6,511 bases of DNA from contig JACQUM010000132.1 of assembly GCA_016210295.1 (NCBI GenBank), positions 1 through 6,511 on the forward strand, written 5' to 3'. The position numbers were made by a program, and so were the translations under genes. The DNA is from Chloroflexota bacterium. GTDB taxonomy: Bacteria > Chloroflexota > Dehalococcoidia > UBA6926 > JACQUM01. Every line of letters begins with the position of its first letter. Position 1 is the stretch's first letter. A model generated the notes under the pieces. That model saw nothing but the letters and a program-made list of their open reading frames with translations. It was not told the DNA's origin and did no database searches. Of this stretch, positions 1 through 5,786 are shown one piece after another.

Positions 1-1153
1 CACCCTTCACCACCTCCACCCCCTCGCCCCGGCCCGCCGCCCAGGCCCGCGCCCTCCGCTCCAGCTCCGCCAGGGGCGCGGCGATCATCCGCCAGACGGG
101 TATCTCCTCTTCCGCTCGGCCCGTCAGGTAGGACACCAGCGTTGCTGTGAGGGCCGCCAGGTCCAGCTTGTCCATGCGCACCGCTCGGGCCAGGGGGTGG
201 GCCTTCATTCGCTCCACCACCGCTCCGCGCCCCACGGCGATGCCTGCTTGAGGCCCCCCCAGGAGCTTGTCGCCCGAGAAGAGGGAGAGGTCGGCCCCCT
301 CCGCCACCGACTCCTGGACCCGGGGCTCCGCCGCCAGGCCGTACCTGGTCGTGTCCAGCAGGCAGCCGGAGCCCAGGTCGTGCAGGAGCGGAATGCCCCG
401 GCGATGGGCCAGCTCCGCCAACTCCCGCGCCTCCGGGGTGTGGGTGAAGCCCACCAGGGCGAAGTTGCTGCGGTGGACCTTCAAGATGGCCGCCGTCTCC
501 GGGGTGATGGCGGCCTCGTAGTCGCGGGCGTATGTCCGGTTGGTTGTCCCCACCTCCACCAGATGAGCGCCGCTCTGACGCAGCACGTCGGGGATGCGGA
601 ACCCGCCGCCGATCTCCACCGCCTCTCCCCGTGACACGACGACCTCCTTGCCCGCCGCCAGGGTCGCCAGGGCCAGGAGCACCGCCGAGGCGTTGTTGTT
701 CACCGCGATGGCCGCCTCGGCACCGGTGAGGCGGCGGAGGAGCTCTTCCGCGTGGGCGTGTCGGGAGCCGCGGTCGCCCGCCTCCAGGTCGTACTCAAGG
801 TCGGAGTAGCTGCGGGCGGTGGCCAGGACGGCCTCCTGGGCGGCACGGCTCAGGGGCGCCCGGCCGAGGTTGGTGTGGATGACAATGCCCGTGGCGTTGA
901 TGACAGGGCGGGGGCGGGGGCGGAGCAAGGCCCCTAACCGGAGCGCCGCCCCTTGGGCCAGCTCGTCCATGCTGGGGACTCCCGCGCCCAGGGCGATGGA
1001 GCCCCGGGCCTCCTCCAGGGCCTCCCGAGCAATGGCGACGAGGAGGTCGTGGCCCGCTCGCGCGGTGAACTCTTGAAGGAGAGGATGGGCGAGGAGACGG
1101 TCGACGCCGGGAAGGCGCCGGTAGTCACTGTGCTGCGGCTCTTTCGTCGTCAT
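1..1153 (-). CDS. selA: L-seryl-tRNA(Sec) selenium transferase (SelA), C-terminus cut by window edge
   Basis: SelA is a cytoplasmic PLP enzyme that converts Ser-tRNA(Sec) to Sec-tRNA(Sec) using selenophosphate. I translated this frame by hand: 384 residues are visible and it is still open at base 1, whereas family members run about 460-470 residues, so roughly 80 C-terminal residues are outside. Visible family blocks are an N-terminal helical region (1-80), INATGIVIHTNLGRAPLS (85-102), the EIGGGFRIPDVLRQSGA block (180-196), VGTTNRTYARDY (201-212), KVHRSNF (225-231), HDLGSGCLLDTTRYGL (258-273) and FSGDKLLGGPQAG (292-304). Lys296 (codon 266-268) is the expected PLP Schiff-base lysine. The ATG at 1151-1153 is the only good start: TGA and TAA lie in frame just upstream. 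Its Shine-Dalgarno is weak (GGA, 7-nt spacing), which fits translation within an operon. The upstream metalloprotease gene ends 33 bp before it. selB may follow beyond the left edge (inference). Confidence 0.96.
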   Translation of the reverse strand, partial: MTTKEPQHSDYRRLPGVDRLLAHPLLQEFTARAGHDLLVAIAREALEEARGSIALGAGVPSMDELAQGAALRLGALLRPRPRPVINATGIVIHTNLGRAPLSRAAQEAVLATARSYSDLEYDLEAGDRGSRHAHAEELLRRLTGAEAAIAVNNNASAVLLALATLAAGKEVVVSRGEAVEIGGGFRIPDVLRQSGAHLVEVGTTNRTYARDYEAAITPETAAILKVHRSNFALVGFTHTPEARELAELAHRRGIPLLHDLGSGCLLDTTRYGLAAEPRVQESVAEGADLSLFSGDKLLGGPQAGIAVGRGAVVERMKAHPLARAVRMDKLDLAALTATLVSYLTGRAEEEIPVWRMIAAPLAELERRARAWAAGRGEGVEVVKG

Positions 1154-1186
1154 GGGGTGTTCCGAGGCGACATTGAGGCCATTTTA

Positions 1187-4100
1187 TCATCGCCGCTGGC
1201 CGAGCCGGGTCCGGCGAATCAGAAGGACCCCGGCACCACCGAAAGCGAAGACTAAGGCCGCCGATGCTCCAAGGTTTCCCTGGTGGACGCCTGTTAGCTC
1301 CCTCTCGATGGGCTGGAAGCCGTCTACGGTGGCGGTGAAGTCAACCGTTGTCCACGGGCTCCATGCCGCGGCCACGGCGTCGTACTGCCCGGAGTCGTCT
1401 GTGAGGACGCTTGTGGCTCCCAGAGAGACGCGTGCGGCCCGCACCGGCGCGCCGTCCGAGGCGAAGCTGAGGGCTCCCTGCGCGCGAATTCTTCCTGGCA
1501 CGAGGGTGTCTAGAGTCTGGCTTGACTCGATCCTATCGAAGGTCACGGTGACCGTGTTCGCCGTGAAGGCGGTCAACTTGTAGCGCTCGTCAGCGACGGT
1601 GGAAACCGTAAAGGCCTGGGGCCCGAGAGTGTTGTAGACGAGCTCCCTGTTGAGACCGATTATCCCCTCGAAAGGAGCGCCGTCGGACTCGTAGCGGGCC
1701 GAGGAGTGAATGGGAGCCTGGGAGCCCACCTCGATCCTCTCCAGGTCGGTGGCCAGGGCGGCAGCGACGCGGTCCCAGACGATGGTCTCCTGGTTCCCGG
1801 CGAACCTGGTCAGCCCAAAGTGGGCGTCCTTGATCTCCTTGACCTCGAACCGCCAGGGCCCCACGCCGTCCCGTCGCGTCGGCCCGTTCAGGACGACGTC
1901 GCCCTGGAACGGCGCTCCGTCAAAGGTGTGGGTGGCGACGATGCGAAGGGGTGCCTCGCTCCCGACGTCGATGCGCTCGCGGTCAGAAGAGAGGGAGATA
2001 GTCACCTCGTCCCAGATGATGGACACGGGGCCGACCGGGTTGTTCAGGGTGGAGATGCCGTGGGCACTCTGTCGGGCAGCCGTCGCCCTGAAGGTGACGC
2101 TTCCCACGGAGTTCGCGTGGTGCTCCAGGCGGAACGCTTGGGTGGCGGCGTCCCATGACGCGGGCAACCCGTTGACAAACAGGGCGTCGGCGGCGCCGAG
2201 AGGCGTCCTGTCGTGCTCCAGGACTGCCTTCACCGACACCGATTGAGCGGAGCCGACATCGGCCCGCGGGCGACTGGGAGTCACCTCGGTGACCTTGATC
2301 CGGTCCCAGACCACGGAGAGGGCGGGGCCGCCCTCAGCCAGGGCGGTGATCCCGAACCCTTTGTGGCGACCGGACGTGACCCGAAAGGCAACGAGGCCGA
2401 CGTCCCGCTTGGTGCCCTCGATGCGGAAAGCTTTCGTAGTGGCGTCCCAGAGGGCGGTCTGGCCTCCGATGGAGAGGGAATCGTCCTGGGCCAGCGGAGT
2501 GCCATCGTACTCCAGCTCCGCGCGGGCGAGGACGATCACCGCGGTTTCAATATCAACACGGCTGTCATCGGCCTCCACGGAGGTCACCTTGATCCGGTCC
2601 CAGACGACGGAAGGCACCAACACGCGGGTCTCGTGCCGTGTGATGGTTCCGGAGCGGACGGCGGTAACCTGAGGGGTGACCATTCCCACCTTTCCAGACA
2701 TGAGAGGGACGGTGGCCCAGCCGCCAGAGTCGATGGACTGGGCGGCTCCCCCGTCCACGGTGACGGCGCCGGAGGTCACGGGCGACCGGTCGTGGGCCCA
2801 GGAGAGGTGAAGCCGGAGCTGCTGCGTGGAGCCGACGTTGGCCCTGGTGGTGCTCAGCCTCGCATCGTCGATGACGATGCGGGTGACCAGAACCCTGTCC
2901 GTGATCTGGAGAGAGGAGTTCCCCACCGTGTTTGCGGCCTTCACCTCGATGGTGTTCTGCCCGTCCGAGAGGCCAGATAGAGTGAAGGTGAACTCCTCGT
3001 TGGTTGCGCCGAAGCTCCCATCCACCGGGCTCGCCTCTCTCCACGGGCCGCCGTTCAGACGGTAGGAAACACTCTGGACCCGGTTGATGGTGACGGAGCG
3101 CTTCGACCCCCACGGGTTCTGGTTGGTCAGGGGGACCTCTCTTATCGTCCCTCGGTACTCCAGCGTCGTCCTGTCCGTGGGGCCGGGGCCCTGGGTGGTG
3201 AGAGAGACCTGGGGCGTGGTGTCGGCGGGGTCGAGGATGCCGTCTCCGTCGGAGTCGCGCCAGCCGATCTGGAGGCGGGTGTCTTGGGGGAGGTAGAGGT
3301 CGTTCTCGTTCATGAGGCCGAAACGGCCGTCCACGTCCGGGGTGTTGAAGTAGCCGCTGGACTTCTGTTTGTTGTCATAGGTGTCCGTGGCGTAGAAGAC
3401 GTGGCCCATCTCGTGGGCGATGACCTTGTGGAGGTTCTCAGACCCCCAGTTGCCGTTGGTGTAGAGGGATACCAGATCGGGGCCTCCAAGGCCTGCAAAG
3501 GAGAGACCGCTGCTGTCTGGAGAAGCGGCGAAGGTGTGATCGGGGTCGTTCACGTCGCGGACCATGAAGACCACGAAGGCCCAGTCGGTCCCCTTCCTCT
3601 GGCGGAGATCGTCGACGTACTCGTATTCTGCGCCGAGCCAGGGGTACCTCCACTGGCTGAAGTCGTACTGCTTGGGGAAGCCCAGGGATTTCATGGCCTC
3701 CGTCATCCACAGGCCGTAAGCATCCGGGTTCCCAGAGCCTTGGCGCGAGATCGGCTCGTAGCCGATGGAGACCTCCTGGATCACCTCGGTGACGAAGGAG
3801 AGGCGGGCGGCGGGTTCCTGGGCCACCCACCAGTCCAGAGCCCTCTGCAACTGGGAGAGGGCGAAGCTCTTCTCGGCGGCAGTCCAGTTCTCGGTACTGG
3901 GGTCTACGGCGCCGTTGCTCTCCAGGAAGAGAACGCCCACGGCGACGCTGCCGATCATGTACTCGCTGGTCTCCGCGAAGCCGGGCGCCGGGCTCTCGTG
4001 GGAGGAGCCTGCCACCGGGTGGACGGGCTCCTCCCAGGGCGGCGGCTCGTGGGTGACGACGTCGCCCTGGAGGGCCGCCATGACCGGCGTGCCTGCCGAG

Positions 4101-4195
4101 TTGTCGTCCTCCGCTGCGGCCTTTGCGGTCGCCAGGGCGAAGAGCAGAAGGACGAGGAGGCCCGCTGGGAGCGCCTGCCCAAGAGGACGTGTCAA
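1187..4195 (-). CDS. Exported metzincin-like zinc metalloprotease / surface protein with Ig-like and tandem beta repeats
   Basis: The gene encodes 1002 residues. Residues 1-27 form a signal peptide: Arg3, hydrophobic core about 9-22, AKA-type cleavage site near 25-28. The probable protease domain spans about 80-325. It contains HEMGH at 261-265 (Glu262 catalytic) followed by Asp271 at the third-ligand position of an HExxHxxxxxD site, and a candidate Met-turn (GLMNEND, Met295). The metzincin Gly after the second His is replaced by Tyr268. IGWRDSDGDGILDP (310-323) is an acidic Ca-binding-type loop. An Ig-like domain follows (about 340-434), then repeats (435-970), and a C-terminal hydrophobic segment (about 975-993) with a basic tail (RRTRLGQRR), so it is probably anchored outside the membrane with a short cytoplasmic tail. 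The TTG start is chosen because it gives the signal peptide and has GGGAAG upstream. It lies 28 bp after the preceding gene. Substrate unknown. Family assignment rests on motifs; proteolytic activity is inferred. Confidence 0.85.
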   Translation of the reverse strand: MTRPLGQALPAGLLVLLLFALATAKAAAEDDNSAGTPVMAALQGDVVTHEPPPWEEPVHPVAGSSHESPAPGFAETSEYMIGSVAVGVLFLESNGAVDPSTENWTAAEKSFALSQLQRALDWWVAQEPAARLSFVTEVIQEVSIGYEPISRQGSGNPDAYGLWMTEAMKSLGFPKQYDFSQWRYPWLGAEYEYVDDLRQRKGTDWAFVVFMVRDVNDPDHTFAASPDSSGLSFAGLGGPDLVSLYTNGNWGSENLHKVIAHEMGHVFYATDTYDNKQKSSGYFNTPDVDGRFGLMNENDLYLPQDTRLQIGWRDSDGDGILDPADTTPQVSLTTQGPGPTDRTTLEYRGTIREVPLTNQNPWGSKRSVTINRVQSVSYRLNGGPWREASPVDGSFGATNEEFTFTLSGLSDGQNTIEVKAANTVGNSSLQITDRVLVTRIVIDDARLSTTRANVGSTQQLRLHLSWAHDRSPVTSGAVTVDGGAAQSIDSGGWATVPLMSGKVGMVTPQVTAVRSGTITRHETRVLVPSVVWDRIKVTSVEADDSRVDIETAVIVLARAELEYDGTPLAQDDSLSIGGQTALWDATTKAFRIEGTKRDVGLVAFRVTSGRHKGFGITALAEGGPALSVVWDRIKVTEVTPSRPRADVGSAQSVSVKAVLEHDRTPLGAADALFVNGLPASWDAATQAFRLEHHANSVGSVTFRATAARQSAHGISTLNNPVGPVSIIWDEVTISLSSDRERIDVGSEAPLRIVATHTFDGAPFQGDVVLNGPTRRDGVGPWRFEVKEIKDAHFGLTRFAGNQETIVWDRVAAALATDLERIEVGSQAPIHSSARYESDGAPFEGIIGLNRELVYNTLGPQAFTVSTVADERYKLTAFTANTVTVTFDRIESSQTLDTLVPGRIRAQGALSFASDGAPVRAARVSLGATSVLTDDSGQYDAVAAAWSPWTTVDFTATVDGFQPIERELTGVHQGNLGASAALVFAFGGAGVLLIRRTRLGQRR
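1286..2893 (-). repeat. Tandem beta-sandwich-like protein repeats within the metalloprotease gene
   Basis: Residues 435-970 hold about six related units. Each opens with a [VI]WD[RE][IV]-type strand, then an [RE]xDVGS-like turn, then a [DS]DGxP[LVF]-like motif. The marker aromatic residues are Trp532, Trp630, Trp728, Trp807 and Phe886, so spacings are 98, 98, 79 and 79. A more diverged unit precedes them (TRIVIDDARL near 438-447, ANVGS at 452-456). The first two 98-residue units also match at DNA level around their openings (about 2583-2608 and 2289-2314). Similar WDR[IV] repeats occur, as I recall, in archaeal and Chloroflexota-like cell-surface proteins. The usual role is a stalk or adhesive surface. 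That role is inference here. Confidence 0.8.
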
Positions 4196-4210
4196 CGCGT
4201 CCCACTTCCC
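4196..4210 (-). promoter_or_regulatory. Ribosome binding site deciding the TTG start of the metalloprotease gene
   Basis: Read on the minus strand, GGGAAG (4205-4210) lies 9 nt before the TTG at 4193-4195, with a second GGGA (4200-4203) 4 nt before it. No ATG or GTG lies in frame between the preceding gene's stop and this TTG. Starting further downstream would remove the signal peptide. Confidence 0.55.
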
Positions 4211-4223
4211 GCTGTGTAGAGCG

Positions 4224-4604
4224 CTAGGTGAAGCGGAGGACGACGCCCACGATGGCCAGCAGGGCCAGGGTGATACCCATGGTGATGCCGATGCGACGCA
4301 GGTCTCCGGTCACCTCGCGTTGCTTCCGCTGCTCTCGCTCCAGCTCCAGCGCCTGGAGAGTCGGCGGTGACTGGGGGCGTGACGTTGAACGGCCGAGGGA
4401 GGGCGGCGAGGCGGCTTGGGGAGGCCGGGGCCCCCGCCCCACGGCCTCTGGAGGCTCTCGCTGGGTAGGAGGCGCTGCTCGCTTTCTCTCGGGGCGCGGG
4501 GGGCGAACGATGCTCTCCGAAGGGACGGCAGGGGCTGGCGTGGGGCCGCTCTGCTTTCGTTTGGCCCCATGGCGGCGCTCTCGACGGCTAGGTTTTCCCG
4601 GCAT
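4224..4604 (-). CDS. Small Pro/Arg-rich C-tail-anchored membrane protein, function unknown
   Basis: The gene encodes 126 residues from an ATG at 4602-4604, preceded by GGGAAGCAGG, a moderate Shine-Dalgarno. I do not recognise a named family. Residues 1-20 are strongly basic (RRERRHGAKRKQ). Residues 20-82 are rich in Pro, Arg, Ala and Ser and are probably disordered. Residues 83-104 (LQALELEREQRKQREVTGDL) are charged and likely helical. Residues 105-123 form one transmembrane helix ending three residues before the C-terminus. This layout predicts a single-pass tail-anchored protein with a basic cytoplasmic N-terminal part. Small proteins of this design are common as hypotheticals in high-GC bacteria. 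It is first in the probable operon with the metalloprotease gene (28 bp downstream) and selA. A role as accessory or membrane partner of the exported protease is possible but only inferred from position. Confidence 0.72.
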   Translation of the reverse strand: MPGKPSRRERRHGAKRKQSGPTPAPAVPSESIVRPPRPERKRAAPPTQREPPEAVGRGPRPPQAASPPSLGRSTSRPQSPPTLQALELEREQRKQREVTGDLRRIGITMGITLALLAIVGVVLRFT

Positions 4605-4733
4605 CCTGCTTCCCTACAGAAACCTCTTGCGGCCCTTGCTAGGCCTCAGAAGATAATTGCCGGCAGAGCTTCTTGGCCCGTCGGGTTCCCATTCTTCCCT
4701 GTCGGCGCCGAAATTGTCCGCTACGTAGGACGG

Positions 4734-4761
4734 ATTATAGCAGGGACAGTCTCCTTCAGAA
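4734..4761 (-). promoter_or_regulatory. Extended -10 promoter for the small membrane protein-metalloprotease-selA operon
   Basis: On the minus strand TGCTATAAT (4734-4742) is a perfect TGn-TATAAT extended -10 element. The best -35 is weak: TTCTGA at 4756-4761, 16-nt spacer, 3/6 matches. Extended -10 promoters often tolerate a poor -35. Transcription would begin near 4727, leaving a leader of about 120 nt before the ATG at 4604. The leader starts near an 8-bp palindrome, CTACGTAG (4721-4728). The element sits between two genes pointing the same way, where a promoter is expected. Confidence 0.6.
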
Positions 4762-4770
4762 GCGGCATGA

Positions 4771-4804
4771 CAGGCCCTCTGCTCTGGAGGCTCTCTGTGG
4801 CCTG
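4771..4804. repeat. Short inverted repeat after the kinase gene, possible weak terminator stem
   Basis: CAGGCC (4771-4776) and GGCCTG (4799-4804) are a perfect 6-bp inverted repeat with a 22-nt loop, 19 bp beyond the kinase stop codon and before the next promoter. There is no U-run after the stem on the minus strand, so it is not a classic intrinsic terminator. It could assist Rho-dependent termination or protect the 3' end of the message. Confidence 0.25.
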
Positions 4805-4822
4805 CTCCCTTTTGACAGTCCA

Positions 4823-5542
4823 TCACGTCGCGGCTAAATGGGCCCTTGCCTGGAGGAGGCGAGCACCGGTGGCGATGATCGCTGCCGCCTCCTGCCACGT
4901 GAACCGAGAGGCGTCCAGCACCTGGTGGTAGAACAGCGGGTCATCGTGCTCGATGTGGAAGAACTTGGAGATGAAAGCCCTGCGCTCCTTCTCCCCTTTG
5001 GCAAGGAGATGTTCTGCCTGCTGGCGCGTCACCTGCTCCCGCTTTATGAGGACCTGTCGCCGGAAGTCCTGGGGGGCGGTGAGAAAGACGTGGAAGGCCG
5101 TGGGATGGTCCTTCAGTATGAAAGGGCTTCCGCGGCCGATGATGACTACTTTCCCTATCTGGGCGAGGTCTTTGATGACGGCGGAGGTGACCTCCAAGAA
5201 CAGCCGATCGTCCAGGTGCTGCTGCGGGGTGGTGGCAAGCTGAGTCATCTGCTCATAGGTGCGGGAGAGGAGAGGCTCGGCATACCCGCCCGTGTAAGGG
5301 TCGCCCCCGTACCCCGCGGCCGACCTCTCTAGGAAGCTCTGGAAGAAGACGCTGATGCGCTGGGAGAGGGTCAGGAGCTTTTCGTCTCGCTCGGCCCACT
5401 GCTGGACCTCGGTCTTGGTGCGACGGGCGGCCTCAGCCAGGATCTCCTGGTCCACATAGTGGGCTTGCAGTACCTCTGCCACGGCTCGGCCAACCTCCAG
5501 GGCGCCGCTTCCGTAGTGCCCGGAAACGGTGACAACCGCCAT
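4823..5542 (-). CDS. Cytidylate kinase-like family protein (Cytidylate_kin2 type)
   Basis: This cytoplasmic protein of 239 residues resembles the cytidylate kinase-like P-loop family. The N-terminus, VTVSGHYGSGALEVGRAVAE (4-23), matches the family's glycine-rich loop (usually 'SRQYGSGG'), which lacks the Lys of a canonical Walker A motif. It is followed by AHYVDQEILAEAA (27-39). Further family blocks are KVVIIGRGSPFILKDHP (131-147), HVFLTAP (151-157), an Arg-rich lid-like segment with KREQVTRQQAEHLLAK (167-182), KERRAF (185-190), and a closing DDPLFYHQVLDASRFTWQEAA (200-220). Family members are annotated by similarity to CMP kinase, but true CMP phosphorylation is often unproven, so the substrate is uncertain. 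The start is secure: GGGGGAGG lies 6 nt upstream of the ATG. The gene stands alone, with 244 bp upstream and 218 bp downstream, and probably has its own promoter. Confidence 0.9.
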   Translation of the reverse strand: MAVVTVSGHYGSGALEVGRAVAEVLQAHYVDQEILAEAARRTKTEVQQWAERDEKLLTLSQRISVFFQSFLERSAAGYGGDPYTGGYAEPLLSRTYEQMTQLATTPQQHLDDRLFLEVTSAVIKDLAQIGKVVIIGRGSPFILKDHPTAFHVFLTAPQDFRRQVLIKREQVTRQQAEHLLAKGEKERRAFISKFFHIEHDDPLFYHQVLDASRFTWQEAAAIIATGARLLQARAHLAAT

Positions 5543-5548
5543 GGCCCA

Positions 5549-5556
5549 CCTCCCCC
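5549..5556 (-). promoter_or_regulatory. Strong Shine-Dalgarno of the cytidylate kinase-like gene
   Basis: GGGGGAGG on the minus strand ends 6 nt before the ATG at 5540-5542. It is the strongest ribosome binding site in the window and fixes the start. An ATG at 5559-5561 is out of frame and can be ignored. Confidence 0.75.
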
Positions 5557-5568
5557 TTGCATTACGGG

Positions 5569-5670
5569 GCCTGCCTTCGGGTCAGACCGCCTCTATTGTA
5601 CCCTTCGGAAGGTCGGTGTCTCTAGGGCCCGGAGTGCGGCCACATTATCCGCCTTCGGGGGTCGGCAGGC
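5569..5670. repeat. Long-range inverted repeat plus three CCTTCGG motif copies upstream of the kinase gene
   Basis: GCCTGCC (5569-5575) and GGCAGGC (5664-5670) are perfect inverted repeats separated by 88 nt. Inside and overlapping them are three direct copies of CCTTCGG at 5574-5580, 5602-5608 and 5652-5658, each followed closely by GTC(A/G)G. The middle one extends into the near-palindrome CCTTCGGAAGG. No known RNA family (tRNA, SRP RNA, common riboswitch) is recognisable. The arrangement could be operator sites, a structured RNA, or chance in GC-rich DNA. Confidence 0.4.
5595..5624 (-). promoter_or_regulatory. Candidate sigma-70-type promoter for the cytidylate kinase-like gene
   Basis: On the minus strand the -10 is TACAAT (5595-5600, 5/6 matches) and the -35 is TAGAGA (5619-5624, 4/6 matches), with an 18-nt spacer. 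Transcription would start near 5588, giving a leader of about 45 nt that contains the strong Shine-Dalgarno. The spacer contains the CCTTCCGAAGG near-palindrome, which could serve as an operator. A second -10-like GATAAT (5644-5649) has no matching -35. Confidence 0.4.
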
Positions 5671-5786
5671 TCGGCACGTTGGCGCAGCCCCTCCCTCGAG
5701 CACTACGAGCGGTCTCGGCATCGGTGGAGTACGTTCGTTCGTCGCTACCGGGGAGGGCCCGCACGAGCGCCGTTTCGCCAGGGCCT

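Noticed and set aside
2213..2980. Plus-strand open frame of 255 codons
   Set aside because: It is antisense to the repeat region of the metalloprotease gene. Its own repeated patterns are simply the complement of the real repeats.
3284..4219. Long plus-strand open frame of 311 codons
   Set aside because: It lies fully antisense to the metalloprotease gene, whose frame has a signal peptide, HExxH site and repeats. The plus-strand translation shows no domain or plausible start context. Such mirror frames are expected in GC-rich coding DNA.
4729..4825. Possible selenocysteine readthrough of the kinase TGA, since about 32 codons stay open after it
   Set aside because: The kinase already ends at the usual family length, the extension would cross the next gene's promoter, and I see no SECIS-like hairpin just after the TGA. 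The metalloprotease TGA is followed at once by TAA, and the Xer TGA by TAG after 13 codons.
4812..4840. Plus-strand TTGACA resembling a -35 box
   Set aside because: The sequence at the right distance (TAAATG) matches the -10 consensus poorly, and the promoter would fire antisense into the kinase gene with no plus-strand gene to serve.
4614..4898. Minus-strand open frame of 94 codons filling the gap after the kinase gene
   Set aside because: It overlaps the kinase C-terminus in another frame, runs through the candidate promoter and shows low-complexity, non-protein-like composition.
5689..5757. Inverted repeat CCCTCCC / GGGAGGG after the recombinase gene
   Set aside because: It is only 7 bp with a 55-nt loop and no U-run. 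It is likely by chance in this GC-rich gap and not credible as a terminator.
5543..5786. tRNA, including tRNA-Sec, in the gap between recombinase and kinase genes
   Set aside because: Neither strand has a T-arm consensus (GGTTCGAnTCC-like), a CCA-end acceptor pairing or a long tRNA-Sec variable arm.
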